NCBI RefSeq assembly: GCF_033096005.1
Contig: NZ_AP026803.1
Location: forward strand, 1,234,001 to 1,298,000
DNA from: Lactobacillus xylocopicola
GTDB lineage: Bacteria > Bacillota > Bacilli > Lactobacillales > Lactobacillaceae
Direction of reading: 5' to 3'
DNA length: 64,000 nucleotides
Positions 10,613 to 21,856 of the stretch are shown here, piece by piece (the first letter of the stretch is position 1; the number at the start of each line of letters is the position of its first letter). Both the position numbers and the translations under genes were made by a program. A model generated the notes under the pieces. It was not told the DNA's origin and searched no databases. It saw only the letters and a program-made list of their open reading frames with translations.

Positions 10613-10834
10613 TTACTTTATATACCGATAAGTAATTCTACCTTTTGTTAAATCATAAGGAGAAAGTTCAACAGTAACCCGGTCTCCAGGTAAAATACGA
10701 ATATAGTGCATTCTAATCTTACCGGAAACGTGTGCTAAAATCTCCGCTCCATTTTCCAATTCAACTTTAAACATAGCATTAGGTAAGGTATCAATAACCT
10801 TACCCTTTACCTCAATGACATCATCTTTTGCCAA
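10613..10834 (-). CDS. infA: Translation initiation factor IF-1
   Basis: 73 residues, a single S1/OB-fold domain that occupies the A site during initiation. [13 protein letters not shown] and the closing GRITYRYIK are diagnostic. The start codon is TTG, supported by GGAGG 7 nt upstream and the family N-terminus. It has its own promoter inside the cluster. Confidence 0.97.
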   Translation of the reverse strand: MAKDDVIEVKGKVIDTLPNAMFKVELENGAEILAHVSGKIRMHYIRILPGDRVTVELSPYDLTKGRITYRYIK

Positions 10835-10870
10835 AGTCGTTCCTCCGCCTTTAAACAGTCATACTTTGAA

Positions 10871-10899
10871 ATTATAACACGGATAAGTAAATATACCAA
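10871..10899 (-). promoter_or_regulatory. Internal promoter before infA
   Basis: TTGGTA at 10899-10894, a 17-nt spacer and a perfect TATAAT at 10876-10871, located just after the adk stop. It would drive infA-rpmJ-rpsM-rpsK-rpoA-rplQ separately from the upstream spc genes. Confidence 0.75.
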
Positions 10900-10901
10900 T
10901 A

Positions 10902-11555
10902 TTACTTATTGCTTAACACCGCATCAACACTCTCAAAGACCTCTTCGGGATTTCGTTCACCATTAACAACAGTCAACAAACCATGTGCCTGGTAATAATC
11001 TTTCAAAGGTGTATTCATCTTTTCGTTGACTTCTAAACGATTCTTGACAACTTCTGGCTTGTCATCTTCACGTTGGTAAAAATCATGGCTGCCACAACGA
11101 TCGCAAGTGCCCTCAACCTTGGGCATCTTAGTCAACTTGTTGTAGGTGGCACCACAGTTTTTACACATAAAGCGGGCTGATAAGCGCTTGACTAAGGTTT
11201 CTTCCTTAACTTCAAGCGAGATTACGCTAGTCAAAGGCTTGTTTAACTTTTTGGTGATATCTTCCAAAAGTTCAGCTTGAACAATCGTCCGCGGAAAGCC
11301 ATCTAAAATATAGCCTTTCTCAATATCAGGTTGCCCTAAACGCTCTTCAACCAACCTAGCAGTAACCTCGTCTGGTACCAAATCACCCTTGTCAATATAA
11401 CTTTTGGCTTCAAGTCCAACCTTGGTCTTATTCGCCATTGCTTCTCTAAACATATCCCCAGTTGAGATATGAGTTAGCTGATATTTATCAACAATTTGCT
11501 CTGATACTGTACCCTTACCAGCTCCTGGCAATCCTAAAAGAAATAAGTTAATCAT
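10902..11555 (-). CDS. adk: Adenylate kinase
   Basis: 217 residues. It converts ATP and AMP to two ADP in the cytosol. The P-loop GLPGAGKGT is at 8-16. The LID domain carries four cysteines (CKNC near 130 and CDRC about 20 residues later), the zinc-binding form usual in Gram-positive bacteria. It sits between secY and infA as expected. Confidence 0.98.
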   Translation of the reverse strand: MINLFLLGLPGAGKGTVSEQIVDKYQLTHISTGDMFREAMANKTKVGLEAKSYIDKGDLVPDEVTARLVEERLGQPDIEKGYILDGFPRTIVQAELLEDITKKLNKPLTSVISLEVKEETLVKRLSARFMCKNCGATYNKLTKMPKVEGTCDRCGSHDFYQREDDKPEVVKNRLEVNEKMNTPLKDYYQAHGLLTVVNGERNPEEVFESVDAVLSNK

Positions 11556-11565
11556 TAATCCGTCC

Positions 11566-12861
11566 CTATCTGATGAATCCTACATACTCTCGCTTCATTA
11601 ATAATCCATTAATTTGACGAGATAACTCCAAGACAACTCCAATTACAATCAATAGACTAGTTCCTCCTAGTCCGATTGAACTAGGTAAATCCCAGAAATT
11701 AGTTGCAAGCTGGGGCAACAGTGCCACCAAGCCTAAGAAGACTGAACCAACAGTTGACAATCTAATTAACAACTTTGAAACATAATTTTGTGTATCTTTT
11801 CCTGGCCAAACGCTTGGAATATAAGCTCCTTGCTTTTGTAAGTTCTTAGCTAGCTTTTCAGGATTAACCTGAACAAAAGCATAGAAGAACGTAAAGAGCA
11901 CGATCAGAATTGTATAAATAATCACCCCAGGGGTAGTTTGCATACTGAAGATATTGGTCATCACCTTGTACCATTCCTGATCGCCTTGCGTTCTTTGGAA
12001 GGCCATTAGAATAGTTGCTGGCGTGATAATAAACGAACTAGCAAAAATAACTGGAATAACACCAGAAACATTAACCTTTAGCGGCAAAAAGCTTTCTGAT
12101 CCACTAATAGTTGCCCGTCTGGTATATTGGATTGGAATGCGGCGATCTGCCTGTTCAACCCAAGTAACGATCTGCGTTACGATTAGGATTGCAATGATAA
12201 TCGCGATGAAGAACAAAATACCTTGCCAGCGATCACTCGCACTGTTGTTGATAATTTCATCTTTGTATAGCTGCCATAGTCCGCGAGGGAGTCTGGCAAT
12301 AATTCCGGCAAAAATGATTACCGAAACTCCATTACCAAGACCCTTATCGGTGATTTCATCACCGAGCCAGGTCAATACCATTGTTCCTGCTGTCATAATG
12401 ATAGCAATTTCTGCGTAGGTCTGCGGCGTTTGCGTTTTTACTAATCCCATCTGGGTTAACGCATTGAAACCTAGCGTAATACCAATACTTTGAAAGAAAG
12501 CCACTGCTAACGAGAGCCATCTAGTTACTTGATTGGTCTTACGGCGACCAACTTCACCTTGCTTGCCCCACTCTACTAAGGTTGGAACAATATCCATTTG
12601 CAACAATTGAATAACAATTTGCGCCGTAATATAGGGGGAAACACCTAGTGAAAAGATTGAATAATTATCTAGTCCACCACCGGAAACAGTATCCAACATT
12701 GGAACTAAGCCCGTTTGTGCAACTTGAGTAATCGCCTTTGCATTTACACCCGGAACAGTAATATTAGCTCCAATGCGGTAAATTAATAGAATAAGGAGGG
12801 TAAAATAAATTTTATTCCTAATCTCTTTATCCTTAAAGGCGTTCTTCAAGGTCGAAAACAT
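11566..12861 (-). CDS. secY: Preprotein translocase subunit SecY
   Basis: 431 residues with ten hydrophobic membrane segments, the channel subunit of the Sec translocon. The N-terminal [21 protein letters not shown] stretch and the final [13 protein letters not shown] are typical. Its ATG overlaps the rplO stop by one base (TAATG), and adk follows 10 nt downstream. No accessory-SecY features were noted. Confidence 0.98.
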   Translation of the reverse strand: MFSTLKNAFKDKEIRNKIYFTLLILLIYRIGANITVPGVNAKAITQVAQTGLVPMLDTVSGGGLDNYSIFSLGVSPYITAQIVIQLLQMDIVPTLVEWGKQGEVGRRKTNQVTRWLSLAVAFFQSIGITLGFNALTQMGLVKTQTPQTYAEIAIIMTAGTMVLTWLGDEITDKGLGNGVSVIIFAGIIARLPRGLWQLYKDEIINNSASDRWQGILFFIAIIIAILIVTQIVTWVEQADRRIPIQYTRRATISGSESFLPLKVNVSGVIPVIFASSFIITPATILMAFQRTQGDQEWYKVMTNIFSMQTTPGVIIYTILIVLFTFFYAFVQVNPEKLAKNLQKQGAYIPSVWPGKDTQNYVSKLLIRLSTVGSVFLGLVALLPQLATNFWDLPSSIGLGGTSLLIVIGVVLELSRQINGLLMKREYVGFIR

Positions 12862-13301
12862 TAGATCACCTCAATAGATCCGCCTGCAGCTTCAACTGCT
12901 TTTTGTGCAGCGGCGGAAACTTTGTTAACCTTTACGTTTAACTTAACTTTTAAATCACCCTTAGCGAGTAACTTAACGCCTGCTAATTCCTTCTTAACCA
13001 AGCCTTTTTCTTTCAGACTAGTAACAGTTACTTCGCTGCCATCTGCAAACTTGTTTAAGTCGTCTAAATTAATAATTGCGTATTCTTTACGGTTAATGTT
13101 ATTGAAACCTCGCTTAGGCATAGTTCTGAACAGTGGCATCTGTCCACCTTCAAAACCTAAACGAGTATGTCCGCCTTGACGGGATAATTGTCCCTTTTGT
13201 CCACGACCGGAAGTCTTTCCGTGACCACTTGAAGTACCGCGACCAACGCGTTTTCTAGTACCACGTGAACCTTCAGCAGCATGTAATTCATTCAGCTTCA
13301 T
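12861..13301 (-). CDS. rplO: 50S ribosomal protein L15
   Basis: 146 residues from the ATG at 13301. It starts [13 protein letters not shown] and has the Gly/Arg-rich early region ([17 protein letters not shown]) seen in all L15. The longer frame that begins inside rpmD is rejected because GAGGAGG lies 10 nt before this ATG, right after the rpmD stop. Confidence 0.97.
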   Translation of the reverse strand: MKLNELHAAEGSRGTRKRVGRGTSSGHGKTSGRGQKGQLSRQGGHTRLGFEGGQMPLFRTMPKRGFNNINRKEYAIINLDDLNKFADGSEVTVTSLKEKGLVKKELAGVKLLAKGDLKVKLNVKVNKVSAAAQKAVEAAGGSIEVI

Positions 13302-13320
13302 TAATTCAGCACCTCCTCTT

Positions 13321-13506
13321 TTATTTGTTAATCTCTTCAACCGAGATTAAGTGAGCAACTTTTAACAATGCACCACGAATGGAGGCATTGTCTGGTAGAG
13401 TAGCTGTACTGTTAATTCTACCAAGGCCAAGAGCCTTAACAATTTTCTTTTGGTCAGGTAGACGGTGCGCAGCACTTCTAATTAAAGTAACTTTTAATTC
13501 AGTCAT
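13321..13506 (-). CDS. rpmD: 50S ribosomal protein L30
   Basis: 61 residues, the short bacterial L30. Key pieces are [12 protein letters not shown] at the start and the [10 protein letters not shown] loop in the middle. It lies 13 nt after rpsE and directly before the rplO ribosome binding site, its normal place in the spc operon. Confidence 0.97.
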   Translation of the reverse strand: MTELKVTLIRSAAHRLPDQKKIVKALGLGRINSTATLPDNASIRGALLKVAHLISVEEINK

Positions 13507-13519
13507 TTATCTAGTCTCC

Positions 13520-14026
13520 CTAATCTAAACTTGCGTGACGAAGCTTTTCAACATCTTCACTAGTTCTAAGCTTCTTTAAACCATCAATTGTTGCACGAAC
13601 AACATTAATTGGTGTATTTGATCCAAGTGACTTAGAAGTAACATCAGCGATACCGGCCATATCCATAACGATACGAACGGCACCACCGGCAGCAACTCCA
13701 GAACCAGCTGGAGCTGGCTTAATCAAAATGCTACCTGAACCGTAGTGGCCAATCACTTCGTGCGGAATGGTTGTACCAACCTTAGGAACAGTGATCATGT
13801 TCTTCTTACCAGCTTCGACGGCCTTACGGATTGCTTCTGGAACTTCTTGAGCTTTACCAGTACCAAAGCCTACACGACCTTTTTTGTCGCCCACGATTAC
13901 TAGGGCAGCAAATCTCATTCGTTGACCACCCTTGACAACCTTGGTGACACGATTAATTGCTACTAACTGATCTTCGATGTCGTCTTTGTTTCTGCGATTA
14001 TTACGAGAATCGTTGCGGTTTGCCAT
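13520..14026 (-). CDS. rpsE: 30S ribosomal protein S5
   Basis: 168 residues. The N-terminal double-stranded RNA-binding fold includes [25 protein letters not shown] sequence, and the Gly-rich loop [16 protein letters not shown] follows; changes there are linked to spectinomycin resistance in other species. The extra Asn/Arg/Asp-rich N-terminus is common in lactobacilli. Order rplR-rpsE-rpmD is canonical. Confidence 0.98.
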   Translation of the reverse strand: MANRNDSRNNRRNKDDIEDQLVAINRVTKVVKGGQRMRFAALVIVGDKKGRVGFGTGKAQEVPEAIRKAVEAGKKNMITVPKVGTTIPHEVIGHYGSGSILIKPAPAGSGVAAGGAVRIVMDMAGIADVTSKSLGSNTPINVVRATIDGLKKLRTSEDVEKLRHASLD

Positions 14027-14041
14027 GTATTTTCTCCTTTC

Positions 14042-14398
14042 CTAGAAATCTAACCCGTTTTCACGCGCGGCGTCTGCCAAAGCTGAAATACGGCCGTGGT
14101 ATAGATAACCACTTCTGTCGAAAACGACATTTGATATTTTCTTTGCCTTTGCTGCAGCGGCAATTGCCTTACCAACAGCTTGAGCTTGTTCGACCTTAGT
14201 TGATCCCTTAACAGAGTCATCCAAAGTTGAGGCACTTGCTAGCGTTACACCCGCTACGTCATCAATTAATTGAGCGTAGATGTTTTTGTTTGAACGAAAA
14301 ACGCTTAAGCGTGGGCGCTCAGCAGTACCAGAAATTTTGCTACGAATACGTTTATGACGCTTTAAGCGTAATTTATTCTTATCTGGTTTTGAAATCAC
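14042..14398 (-). CDS. rplR: 50S ribosomal protein L18
   Basis: 118 residues. It binds 5S rRNA in the central protuberance. The conserved [16 protein letters not shown] and the closing [10 protein letters not shown] are clear. The start codon is GTG with GAGGTG upstream. It lies 23 nt after rplF and 15 nt before rpsE. Confidence 0.97.
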   Translation of the reverse strand: MISKPDKNKLRLKRHKRIRSKISGTAERPRLSVFRSNKNIYAQLIDDVAGVTLASASTLDDSVKGSTKVEQAQAVGKAIAAAAKAKKISNVVFDRSGYLYHGRISALADAARENGLDF

Positions 14399-14421
14399 AA
14401 TTTCACCTCAAAATTTATTTA

Positions 14422-14952
14422 TTACTTACCTGTCTTACCTTCCTTACGACGTACGTATTCATCAGTATAGCGAATACCTTTACCCTTATATGGTTCAGGT
14501 GGACGTACATCGCGGATTTCAGCAGCAAATTGTCCAACATTTTGCTTAGAAATCCCTTCTACTTCAATTTCAGTAGCTGAAGTAGCTTTAACAGAAACAC
14601 CTTCTGGTGCAGTCAATTCGACTGGGTGTGAGTAGCCAACGTTCAGAGTTAACTTGCTACCTTGTGCTGCTGCACGGTAACCAACCCCAATTAACTTCAA
14701 AGTCTTCTTGTAGCCATTAACTACACCTTCAACCATTGACGCTAAGTTTGCACGTTCCGTACCGTGAAGTGCTTTATCACTTTCACTCGAACGAGCAAAG
14801 TTAATCTTACCATCTTCTTGCTTAAAGGTAATTTTTGGATCAAAGTATCTAGTTAATTCACCCTTTGGTCCCTTGACAGTAATGTCGTTACCCTTTTTGG
14901 TAACAGTGACATTATCTGGGACTTCAATTGTTTTTAAACCTATCCGGCTCAT
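14422..14952 (-). CDS. rplF: 50S ribosomal protein L6
   Basis: 176 residues with two related alpha/beta domains. It starts [15 protein letters not shown] and ends with the [13 protein letters not shown] signature that binds 23S rRNA near the GTPase centre. ATG start, positioned between rpsH and rplR. Confidence 0.98.
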   Translation of the reverse strand: MSRIGLKTIEVPDNVTVTKKGNDITVKGPKGELTRYFDPKITFKQEDGKINFARSSESDKALHGTERANLASMVEGVVNGYKKTLKLIGVGYRAAAQGSKLTLNVGYSHPVELTAPEGVSVKATSATEIEVEGISKQNVGQFAAEIRDVRPPEPYKGKGIRYTDEYVRRKEGKTGK

Positions 14953-14976
14953 TGATTATGCTCCTTTCTGTCAGAA

Positions 14977-15375
14977 TTACCAAACGTAAGCAACAACTTC
15001 GCCGCCAACGTCTTTTTGTCTAGCTTCCTTGTCGGTAATCACACCAGCAGAAGTAGAAACGATGGCAATACCCAAGCCGTTAAGAACTTTAGGTAAATTT
15101 TCAGCGCCCACGTAATTTCTCAGACCTGGCTTTGAAATACGCTTCAAGCCTGAAATGACCCGTTCTCCGTCTGGACCATATTTCAAGAAAATCTTGATAA
15201 TGCCCTGTTTGTTGTCATCAGTAACTTCGTAATCACGGATGAAGCCTTCGCGTTTCAAAATTTCCGAAATAGATTTTTTTATATTTGATGCAGGAATTTC
15301 AACAGAACTATGCTTTGCCATATTGGCATTTCTAATTCTAGTCAAGTAATCTGCGATCGGATCTGTCATGACCAT
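14977..15375 (-). CDS. rpsH: 30S ribosomal protein S8
   Basis: 132 residues. It starts [18 protein letters not shown] and ends with the GGEVVAYVW signature. It binds the central domain of 16S rRNA and in other bacteria also represses the spc operon. The first ATG is used because AGGAGG lies 9 nt before it; the second ATG two codons later is farther from it. Confidence 0.98.
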   Translation of the reverse strand: MVMTDPIADYLTRIRNANMAKHSSVEIPASNIKKSISEILKREGFIRDYEVTDDNKQGIIKIFLKYGPDGERVISGLKRISKPGLRNYVGAENLPKVLNGLGIAIVSTSAGVITDKEARQKDVGGEVVAYVW

Positions 15376-15397
15376 TTATGCTATCCTCCTAACCGTA

Positions 15398-15583
15398 TTA
15401 CCAACTGGCCTTTTTAAGACCTGGGATTTGACCCTTGTGAGCTAAATCTTTCAGACAAATACGGCATAAGCCAAATTTACGGTAAACGGAGTGTGGACGA
15501 CCACATCTCTCGCAACGAGTATATTCACGTGAAGAAAATTTAGCAGGACGATGATTTCTAATTTTTTGTGATGTTTTAGCCAT
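15398..15583 (-). CDS. rpsN: 30S ribosomal protein S14 type Z (zinc form)
   Basis: 61 residues, the short zinc-binding form. Cys24, Cys27, Cys40 and Cys43 form the zinc ribbon. Position between rplE and rpsH is canonical for Firmicutes, which may carry a second zinc-free S14 elsewhere. ATG start. Confidence 0.97.
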   Translation of the reverse strand: MAKTSQKIRNHRPAKFSSREYTRCERCGRPHSVYRKFGLCRICLKDLAHKGQIPGLKKASW

Positions 15584-15595
15584 TAATGTCCTCCA

Positions 15596-16138
15596 TTATT
15601 TTGCAAACGGCATACCAAATTGACTTAAAAGCGCTTGTGCTTCTTCATCAGTATTGGCAGTAGTAACGATAACAACGTCTAAACCTCTTGTCCGATTGAC
15701 TTTATCAAAGTCAATTTCCGGAAAAATCAATTGTTCCTTAATGCCTAAAGTATAGTTACCACGACCGTCAAACGAACGGCTTGAAACACCGCGGAAGTCA
15801 CGAACACGAGGAAGTGAAACATTGACTAACTTGTACAAGAAATCATACATTCTATCTCCTCTAAGGGTTACCTTAGCACCGATAGACATACCCTCACGCA
15901 AGCGGAAGTTAGCGATTGACTTCTTAGCCTTCGTAACCAGTGGTTTTTGACCGGAAATTAGGGTTAATTCTGCCACTGCTTCGTCCAAATTCTTGGCATT
16001 AGCAACAGCGTCACCGACACCCATGTTCAAAACAATTTTTTCAATTTTAGGTACTTGCATTACAGACTTGTATTCAAACTTATCTTGCAGTGCAGGAACA
16101 ATTTTTTCTTTATATTCTTGAGCTAAATAATTTGCCAT
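15596..16138 (-). CDS. rplE: 50S ribosomal protein L5
   Basis: 180 residues, usual length. It contacts 5S rRNA and P-site tRNA in the central protuberance. [19 protein letters not shown] near the N-terminus and the [19 protein letters not shown] stretch are diagnostic. It follows rplX by 14 nt. Confidence 0.98.
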   Translation of the reverse strand: MANYLAQEYKEKIVPALQDKFEYKSVMQVPKIEKIVLNMGVGDAVANAKNLDEAVAELTLISGQKPLVTKAKKSIANFRLREGMSIGAKVTLRGDRMYDFLYKLVNVSLPRVRDFRGVSSRSFDGRGNYTLGIKEQLIFPEIDFDKVNRTRGLDVVIVTTANTDEEAQALLSQFGMPFAK

Positions 16139-16152
16139 TTGTGTCCTCCCTT

Positions 16153-16410
16153 CTATTTCTTATTCTTTGTTTCTTCTTTTTTGCTTTCAGACTTGGCAAT
16201 AACCTTTACATTTGAAGCGTGAATTGAACCATTTGATTCAACAACACCACCATTTGCATTAGTTTGTGAAGGTTTTTCATGTTTCTTAATTGTATTAACA
16301 CCCTTAACAACCACCCGGTTCTTCTTGGTGTTAACTGAAACAACAATCCCTTCTTTGCCTTTGTCTTTTCCAGCAATAACCTTTACTTTGTCACCAGTTT
16401 TAACAAACAT
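16153..16410 (-). CDS. rplX: 50S ribosomal protein L24
   Basis: 85 residues. The KOW motif ([18 protein letters not shown]) is at the N-terminus; the protein nucleates large-subunit assembly. Compared with Bacillus L24 the C-terminus is replaced by a Ser/Lys/Glu/Asn-rich tail, which I know from other lactobacilli. GAGGTG lies before the ATG. It is 13 nt after rplN. Confidence 0.96.
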   Translation of the reverse strand: MFVKTGDKVKVIAGKDKGKEGIVVSVNTKKNRVVVKGVNTIKKHEKPSQTNANGGVVESNGSIHASNVKVIAKSESKKEETKNKK

Positions 16411-16423
16411 CAGTGCACCTCAC

Positions 16424-16792
16424 TTATAAGACTTCAGGAGCAAGAGAGACGATCTTCATAAAGTCGTGCTCACGCAACTCACGTGCAACAGGCCCAAAGA
16501 TACGAGTACCACGAGGGCTTTTATCTTCATTAACAACTACGCCGGCGTTCTCATCAAATTTGATGTATGAACCATCTTCGCGGCGTGCGCCTGATTTTGT
16601 TCTAACAATGACAGCTTTGACAACGTCACCTTTTTTGACAACGCCACCTGGTGTTGCTTGTTTGACAGTTGCTACTACGATGTCACCAATGTTACCGGTC
16701 TTACGCTTTGATCCACCTAAGACCCTAATAACTAAAAGTTCTCTGGCACCTGAGTTATCAGCAACCTTCAAACGGGATTCATTTTGAATCAC
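16424..16792 (-). CDS. rplN: 50S ribosomal protein L14
   Basis: 122 residues, the exact usual length. It starts [19 protein letters not shown] and has the [14 protein letters not shown] signature. It lies at the subunit interface. The start codon is GTG with GGGAGG about 7-8 nt upstream. Confidence 0.98.
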   Translation of the reverse strand: MIQNESRLKVADNSGARELLVIRVLGGSKRKTGNIGDIVVATVKQATPGGVVKKGDVVKAVIVRTKSGARREDGSYIKFDENAGVVVNEDKSPRGTRIFGPVARELREHDFMKIVSLAPEVL

Positions 16793-16823
16793 TGTATAAT
16801 CCTCCCCTCACTAAATCCGCAAG

Positions 16824-17090
16824 TTAAACAGATTTCTTGACAATTTCAACTAAACGAAAGCGCTTTGTACGAGATAATGGACGAGTTTCCATGATACGAA
16901 CAGTATCGCCAACTTTAGCTTCATTATTTTCGTCTTGTGCGTAGTATTTTTTCGAATATTTGATACGCTTCTTGTATACAGGGTGATTCTTGTAAGTATC
17001 AACAACAACTGTAATTGTCTTGTCGTTCTTATCAGAAATTACGCGACCTTGATATACGTGACGATGATTTCTTTCGATTGATTCGCTCAA
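16824..17090 (-). CDS. rpsQ: 30S ribosomal protein S17
   Basis: 88 residues, an OB-fold primary 16S-binding protein. [14 protein letters not shown] and the [21 protein letters not shown] closing part are typical. The start codon is TTG, supported by AAGGGAG 8 nt upstream; the next ATG would cut conserved sequence. Confidence 0.96.
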   Translation of the reverse strand: MSESIERNHRHVYQGRVISDKNDKTITVVVDTYKNHPVYKKRIKYSKKYYAQDENNEAKVGDTVRIMETRPLSRTKRFRLVEIVKKSV

Positions 17091-17108
17091 GTTAATAACT
17101 CCCTTCCA

Positions 17109-17306
17109 CTAATCGTTTTTCAATGCTTGTTCGCTAAGAATTGTCTTAATTCTAGCAATATTTTTGCGGACTTTGCTTAGGCGAGCGGTATTTTCTAATT
17201 GACCCGTTGCTTGTTGGAAACGCAAGTTAAAGAGTTCTTCTTTGTATTGCTTTTCCTTGTCTAACATTTGATCAGTGGTTAATGCTCTGATTTCCTTAGC
17301 CTTCAT
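17109..17306 (-). CDS. rpmC: 50S ribosomal protein L29
   Basis: 65 residues, two antiparallel helices near the exit tunnel where SRP and trigger factor dock. It starts [13 protein letters not shown]. The ATG at 17306 is chosen because AGGTGG is 8 nt upstream and the length fits; the in-frame GTG at 17318 is part of that site. It overlaps the end of rplP by 11 nt. Confidence 0.96.
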   Translation of the reverse strand: MKAKEIRALTTDQMLDKEKQYKEELFNLRFQQATGQLENTARLSKVRKNIARIKTILSEQALKND

Positions 17307-17736
17307 TAGAATCGCCACCTACTTCCGAACTTTTAATCACAAACTTACATTTGATTGGTAACTTAGTTGAAGCAAGACGAAGTGCTTCACGCGCAACTTC
17401 TTCGCTGACGCCACCAATTTCAAACATAACTTTTTCTCTTTTTACTACGGCTACCCAACCTGCTGGTGCACCCTTACCAGAACCCATACGCACACCGACA
17501 CCTTTGGCAGTGTATGATTTTTGTGGGAAAATTCTGATCCAAACTTTACCGCCACGCTTCATGTAACGTGTCATCGCAACACGGGCAGCTTCGATTTGTT
17601 GAGAAGTGATCCAGTGAGATTCGAGGGCTTGTAAGCCAAATTCACCAAAGACAACGGTTTTACCGCCTTTGGCAGCACCACGCATCTTTCCACGAAATTC
17701 GCGACGGTGTTTTACTCGCTTTGGTACTAGAGGCAT
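17296..17736 (-). CDS. rplP: 50S ribosomal protein L16
   Basis: 146 residues. It starts [20 protein letters not shown] and has the [16 protein letters not shown] motif near the A-site tRNA elbow. Its ATG overlaps the rpsC stop by one base. It needs no extra start change. Order rpsC-rplP-rpmC is canonical. Confidence 0.98.
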   Translation of the reverse strand: MPLVPKRVKHRREFRGKMRGAAKGGKTVVFGEFGLQALESHWITSQQIEAARVAMTRYMKRGGKVWIRIFPQKSYTAKGVGVRMGSGKGAPAGWVAVVKREKVMFEIGGVSEEVAREALRLASTKLPIKCKFVIKSSEVGGDSNEG

Positions 17737-18404
17737 TATTTGTTTCCTCCCTTCACTTGTTCAGGCTTCTTACTCTTGGAAGGTAAGACTTCACCCCGGT
17801 TGATCCATACTTGAACACCAATTTCACCGTAAGTGGTGTAGGCATTTACCCAAGCATAATCAATATCCGCTCTTAAAGTTTGTAGTGGTACTCGTCCTTC
17901 GGTGTGCCACTCTCTTCTTGCCATGTCGGCACCGTTCAAACGACCAGAGGTTTGTACTCTGATTCCCTTGGCACCAGCACGCATTGATCTCTGTGTAACT
18001 TGTCTAATTGCCCGTCTAAAAGCAATACGAGCTTCAAGTTGACTGGCAATGCTTTCAGCTACTAGCTTAGCATCGAGATCCGGTTTCTTGATTTCAACAA
18101 TATTAACGTGAACCTGCTTGTTAGTCAAAGCATTCAATTTGCTTCTTAAAGTTTCAACTTCAGAACCGCCTTTACCAATTACCATACCTGGTTTTGAGGT
18201 ATTGATTGATACGTTAATTCTGTTTGCTGCACGCTCAATTTCAACAGTAGAAACAGAGGCATCCTTTAACGTTTTGGAAATGAAATTTCTGATTTTCAAA
18301 TCTTCGTTTAAGGTTTCTTTATATCCTCTGTCAGCATACCATTTGGATTCCCAATCACGAATCACGCCGAGACGAAAACCGTTTGGGTTAATCTTTTGAC
18401 CCAT
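17736..18404 (-). CDS. rpsC: 30S ribosomal protein S3
   Basis: 222 residues from the ATG at 18404, which GGGAGG precedes. It starts [13 protein letters not shown]. The KH domain ([16 protein letters not shown]) and the C-terminal S3 domain ([12 protein letters not shown]) form the mRNA entry channel. A longer upstream frame that starts inside rplV is not supported. Confidence 0.98.
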   Translation of the reverse strand: MGQKINPNGFRLGVIRDWESKWYADRGYKETLNEDLKIRNFISKTLKDASVSTVEIERAANRINVSINTSKPGMVIGKGGSEVETLRSKLNALTNKQVHVNIVEIKKPDLDAKLVAESIASQLEARIAFRRAIRQVTQRSMRAGAKGIRVQTSGRLNGADMARREWHTEGRVPLQTLRADIDYAWVNAYTTYGEIGVQVWINRGEVLPSKSKKPEQVKGGNK

Positions 18405-18417
18405 CAATATACCTCCC

Positions 18418-18771
18418 TTAATCGTTCTTTTCTGAAACAACTACAACTACATGACTAGTTCTCTTGTTAATCGGAGAAGCCATTCCTTTGGCACGTGGCC
18501 GAAATCTCTTTAGTGTGGCACCTTCATTAACGTATGCTTCTGATACGTACAGGTTTGCACTTTCAAGATCGTAGTTGTGTTCTGCGTTAGCAATAGCTGA
18601 ACGCAGAACCTTTTCAACGATTGGGGAAGCAGCTCTAGGCGTAAATTGCAAGATTGCCAATGCTTCAGCAACGTCTTTGCCACGAATCAAGTCGACGACT
18701 AGGCGCGCTTTTCTTGCAGCAATCCGAACAGTTCTTGCTTCAGCCCTAGCTGAACTAATTTGTTCTGCCAT
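18418..18771 (-). CDS. rplV: 50S ribosomal protein L22
   Basis: 117 residues. The extended loop ([20 protein letters not shown]) reaches into the peptide exit tunnel, where changes give macrolide resistance in other species. The wild-type-like sequence is intact. Position rpsS-rplV-rpsC is canonical. Confidence 0.98.
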   Translation of the reverse strand: MAEQISSARAEARTVRIAARKARLVVDLIRGKDVAEALAILQFTPRAASPIVEKVLRSAIANAEHNYDLESANLYVSEAYVNEGATLKRFRPRAKGMASPINKRTSHVVVVVSEKND

Positions 18772-18790
18772 TTAAGTGTTTCTCCTTCCT

Positions 18791-19072
18791 CTATTTTGCA
18801 GTAGCCTTATCAGCTGATGTCTTGTGTCCACGGAATGTTCTCGTTGGAACAAATTCACCTAACTTATGGCCAACCATGTCTTCAGTCACATAAACCGGGA
18901 CATGTTTTCTACCATCGTAAACAGCTATAGTCAATCCAACGAAGGAAGGGAAAATAGTTGAACGACGAGACCAAGTCTTAATAACTTGCTTTTTCTCTGT
19001 GTCAGCTTGTGCATCAACTTTCTTTAACAATGATGCATCTGCAAAAGGCCCTTTTTTAATACTACGGCTCAT
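18791..19072 (-). CDS. rpsS: 30S ribosomal protein S19
   Basis: 93 residues. It starts [18 protein letters not shown] and holds the [16 protein letters not shown] motif that contacts 16S rRNA in the head with S13. ATG start. It is 19 nt after rplB. Confidence 0.98.
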   Translation of the reverse strand: MSRSIKKGPFADASLLKKVDAQADTEKKQVIKTWSRRSTIFPSFVGLTIAVYDGRKHVPVYVTEDMVGHKLGEFVPTRTFRGHKTSADKATAK

Positions 19073-19090
19073 TAATTAACCCTCCTTCTA

Positions 19091-19927
19091 TTACTTGCTG
19101 CCCTTACGGTGACGAATAATTAACTTCTCACTAGCTTGCTTCTTGTTTCTGGTCTTAACACCACGAGCCTTCTTGCCCCATGGCGTCATTGGTTGCGGAC
19201 GACCAACTGGGGCCTTACCTTCACCACCACCATGTGGGTGATCGTTAGGGTTCATAACCGAACCACGAGATTGTGGACGTCTGCCTAACCAACGGCTACG
19301 ACCAGCCTTACCTAACTGAATCAGTGAGTGCTGCTCGTTGCCAACGACTCCAATAGTTGCCCGGCAAACTGACAAGATCTTACGAACTTCGCCACTTTGC
19401 AGTCTAACCAAGGTGTATTTACCATCATTACCCAAGAGCTGGGCACTAGTACCGGCACTTCTAACGAGTTGACCACCCTTACCTGGTCTCATTTCAATGT
19501 TGTGAATTGAGGTACCAGTAGGAATATCCTTTAATGGTAGCGCGTTACCTGGCTTGATATCAGCATCTGAACCAGATTCAACAATGTCGCCTACCTTTAG
19601 TCCCTTAGGAGCTAAGATGTAAGCCTTAATACCATCGGTGTAGTGCAGTAATGCAATGTTAGCTGTTCTGTTAGGATCATATTCGATTGCCTTAACAACT
19701 GCTTTAACCTCGTCCTTATTACGTTTAAAATCGATGATACGGTATTTCTGCTTGTGACCACCGCCACGGTGTCTACTAGTAATATGACCATATGAATTAC
19801 GACCTGCAGTATGTGATTGTGATTCAAGCAAGGTACGTTCTGGCTTGCTCTTAGTAATCTCAGCAAAGTCGGAAGAAGTCATATTACGGCGACCGTTGGT
19901 GGTTGGCTTATAAACTTTAATAGCCAA
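19091..19927 (-). CDS. rplB: 50S ribosomal protein L2
   Basis: 278 residues. It starts [17 protein letters not shown] and holds the conserved [20 protein letters not shown] region, including the histidine next to the peptidyl transferase centre. The start codon is TTG, supported by GGAGG 8 nt upstream and the family N-terminus. It follows rplW by 15 nt. Confidence 0.98.
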   Translation of the reverse strand: MAIKVYKPTTNGRRNMTSSDFAEITKSKPERTLLESQSHTAGRNSYGHITSRHRGGGHKQKYRIIDFKRNKDEVKAVVKAIEYDPNRTANIALLHYTDGIKAYILAPKGLKVGDIVESGSDADIKPGNALPLKDIPTGTSIHNIEMRPGKGGQLVRSAGTSAQLLGNDGKYTLVRLQSGEVRKILSVCRATIGVVGNEQHSLIQLGKAGRSRWLGRRPQSRGSVMNPNDHPHGGGEGKAPVGRPQPMTPWGKKARGVKTRNKKQASEKLIIRHRKGSK

Positions 19928-19942
19928 TTGACTGACCTCCTA

Positions 19943-20248
19943 TTACTTACTTTCTTCGTTGTTTTCATCTTTAAAAATCTTGATGTCGTTTGAATCGTTA
20001 GTCAAAGTAACAATTGCCTTACGGCTACGAGCAGTCTTACCAAAGTAACGACCAACCCGCTTGTCTTTACCGCGAACATTCATAATGTTAACTTTCTTAA
20101 CTTTAACATCAAAAATTTCTTCAACAGCATCGCGAACTTGCGTCTTGGTTGCGGTTAAAAGCACGTTGAAAGTGTACTTCTTATCATCCATTAAGTTCGT
20201 TGACTTTTCAGTAATGACAGGTCTTAAAATGATATCATGTGCACTCAT
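19943..20248 (-). CDS. rplW: 50S ribosomal protein L23
   Basis: 101 residues. It starts with the [13 protein letters not shown] signature and lies at the tunnel exit as the docking site for trigger factor and SRP. Its ATG overlaps the rplD stop by four bases (ATGA). Confidence 0.98.
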   Translation of the reverse strand: MSAHDIILRPVITEKSTNLMDDKKYTFNVLLTATKTQVRDAVEEIFDVKVKKVNIMNVRGKDKRVGRYFGKTARSRKAIVTLTNDSNDIKIFKDENNEESK

Positions 20249-20877
20249 TTCTCCGCAGCCCCCTCAACATTCTTTTCAATCACTTCAATAGCATCCTTAG
20301 TTAAGATCAACTTGTCGAAATTGACAACATCTTCAACATTCAAACCATTGATCGTAATTACCTTCACGTTTGGCAGGTTCTTAGCTGACAGTTGAACATT
20401 TTTGTCCTCTGAAACAACCAATACTTTGCCTTCAACTTTTAAGCCGTCTAAGATTGACTTGAATTCTTTAGTTTTAGGAGCTGACATAGTCAACTGGTCT
20501 AAAACAATTAAGTTTTCATCAATCAGCTTTTGGGAAAGAACTGACTTGATAGCCAAGCGACGTTGCTTTCTTGGCATTGAGTACGCGTAAGAACGTGGAG
20601 TTGGTCCAAAGACTACACCACCGCCGCGCCATTGTGGCGATCTGATGGAGCCTTGACGAGCACGACCGGTACCCTTTTGCTTCCATGGTTTCTTACCACC
20701 ACCACGAACAGCAGATCTATTTTTAACCTTTGAGGTACCTTGACGCCTGCCAGCTCTTTGTCTGATGATTGCATCGAAGACGACGCTTTCGTTTGGTTCA
20801 ATCCCAAATACTTCATCCTTCAAAGTAACCTTACCAGCATCTTTACCTTGTTGATCGATAACTTTTAAATTAGCCAT
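20245..20877 (-). CDS. rplD: 50S ribosomal protein L4
   Basis: 210 residues. The tunnel loop ([19 protein letters not shown]) is intact. In proteobacteria L4 also represses the S10 operon; whether it does so here is unknown, but this operon has a long leader. It follows rplC by 14 nt and couples to rplW. Confidence 0.98.
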   Translation of the reverse strand: MANLKVIDQQGKDAGKVTLKDEVFGIEPNESVVFDAIIRQRAGRRQGTSKVKNRSAVRGGGKKPWKQKGTGRARQGSIRSPQWRGGGVVFGPTPRSYAYSMPRKQRRLAIKSVLSQKLIDENLIVLDQLTMSAPKTKEFKSILDGLKVEGKVLVVSEDKNVQLSAKNLPNVKVITINGLNVEDVVNFDKLILTKDAIEVIEKNVEGAAEK

Positions 20878-20891
20878 TCTAGTCCTCCTTC

Positions 20892-21521
20892 CTATTTATT
20901 ACTCTTAACAGCAGTTTTAACAGTAATTAATGAGTTCTTCGCACCTGGAACATTGCCCTTAATTAGCAATACGTTCTTATCAGCGACAACTTTCTCAATT
21001 ACTAGATTTTCAATGGTAACTTTCTTCGTCCCCATGTGCCCTGGCAAACGCTTGCCCTTTGGTACACGGTTGATAATAGAACCCATTGAACCAGGAATTC
21101 TGTGGTATCTAGAACCGTGAGTTTCTGGTCCACGTGATTGGCCCCAACGCTTAATGTTACCTTGGTATCCATGACCTCTTGTAATTCCAGTAACGTCAAC
21201 TACGTCACCTTCCTTAAATGTGTCCACAGTAATTTCTGAGCCGACTTCGTAGTCCTTAAGCTCAACTCCGCGGATTTCACGTATGAAGCGCTTAGGCGAC
21301 GTCTTTGCTTTTTCAGCATGACCTTTTTCTGGTTTGTTGCTCAAAACTTCACGCTTGTCTTGGTATCCTACCTGAATTGCTTCGTAGCCGTCTGATTCAA
21401 CAGTCTTAACTTGCATAACAACGTTAGGCGCTGCTTCAACAACAGTTACGGGCACAAGGATACCATCTTTGGTGAAGACTTGAGTCATACCGACTTTTCT
21501 TCCTAAGATTCCTTTGGTCAT
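20892..21521 (-). CDS. rplC: 50S ribosomal protein L3
   Basis: 209 residues from the ATG at 21521 ([16 protein letters not shown]). A GTG two codons upstream is rejected because it overlaps the AGAGGTG ribosome binding site. The [17 protein letters not shown] stretch is the conserved loop that reaches toward the peptidyl transferase centre. Confidence 0.98.
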   Translation of the reverse strand: MTKGILGRKVGMTQVFTKDGILVPVTVVEAAPNVVMQVKTVESDGYEAIQVGYQDKREVLSNKPEKGHAEKAKTSPKRFIREIRGVELKDYEVGSEITVDTFKEGDVVDVTGITRGHGYQGNIKRWGQSRGPETHGSRYHRIPGSMGSIINRVPKGKRLPGHMGTKKVTIENLVIEKVVADKNVLLIKGNVPGAKNSLITVKTAVKSNK

Positions 21522-21547
21522 GATCACACCTCTTTCTTTTTTAAAAA

Positions 21548-21856
21548 TTATAACTTGATTTCGATGTCAACGCCGCTTGGTAGATCAAGCTTCATTAAAG
21601 AATCAACAGTCTTAGGTGTTGGGTTCAAAATATCGATTAACCGCTTGTGGGTCCGCATTTCGAACTGTTCACGTGAGTCCTTGTTCTTGTGTGGTGAACG
21701 CAGAACAGTAAACAATACCCTTTCTGTTGGCAGCGGAACTGGACCTGAAATTTCAGCACCAGTTCTCTGCGCAGTAGCTACAATTTTAGCAGCTGATTCA
21801 TCGAGAATACCATGTTCGTAAGACTTAAGTCTAATACGAATTGATTGACTTGCCAT
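21548..21856 (-). CDS. rpsJ: 30S ribosomal protein S10
   Basis: 102 residues. It starts [17 protein letters not shown] and ends with a [12 protein letters not shown] closing strand. It is the first gene of the S10 operon; S10 also acts as NusE in transcription antitermination. GGAGG lies before the ATG. Confidence 0.98.
   Translation of the reverse strand: MASQSIRIRLKSYEHGILDESAAKIVATAQRTGAEISGPVPLPTERVLFTVLRSPHKNKDSREQFEMRTHKRLIDILNPTPKTVDSLMKLDLPSGVDIEIKL

Noticed and set aside
12023-12418. 131-codon plus-strand frame inside secY
   Set aside because: Antisense to SecY, no ribosome binding site or homology.
12861-13340. Longer rplO frame starting inside rpmD
   Set aside because: A strong ribosome binding site lies right after the rpmD stop and before the ATG at 13301, and all L15 proteins start near MKLNEL.
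17736-18440. Longer rpsC frame starting inside rplV
   Set aside because: GGGAGG directly precedes the ATG at 18404, and the family N-terminus is MGQKINP. The upstream extension is rplV sequence read in another frame.
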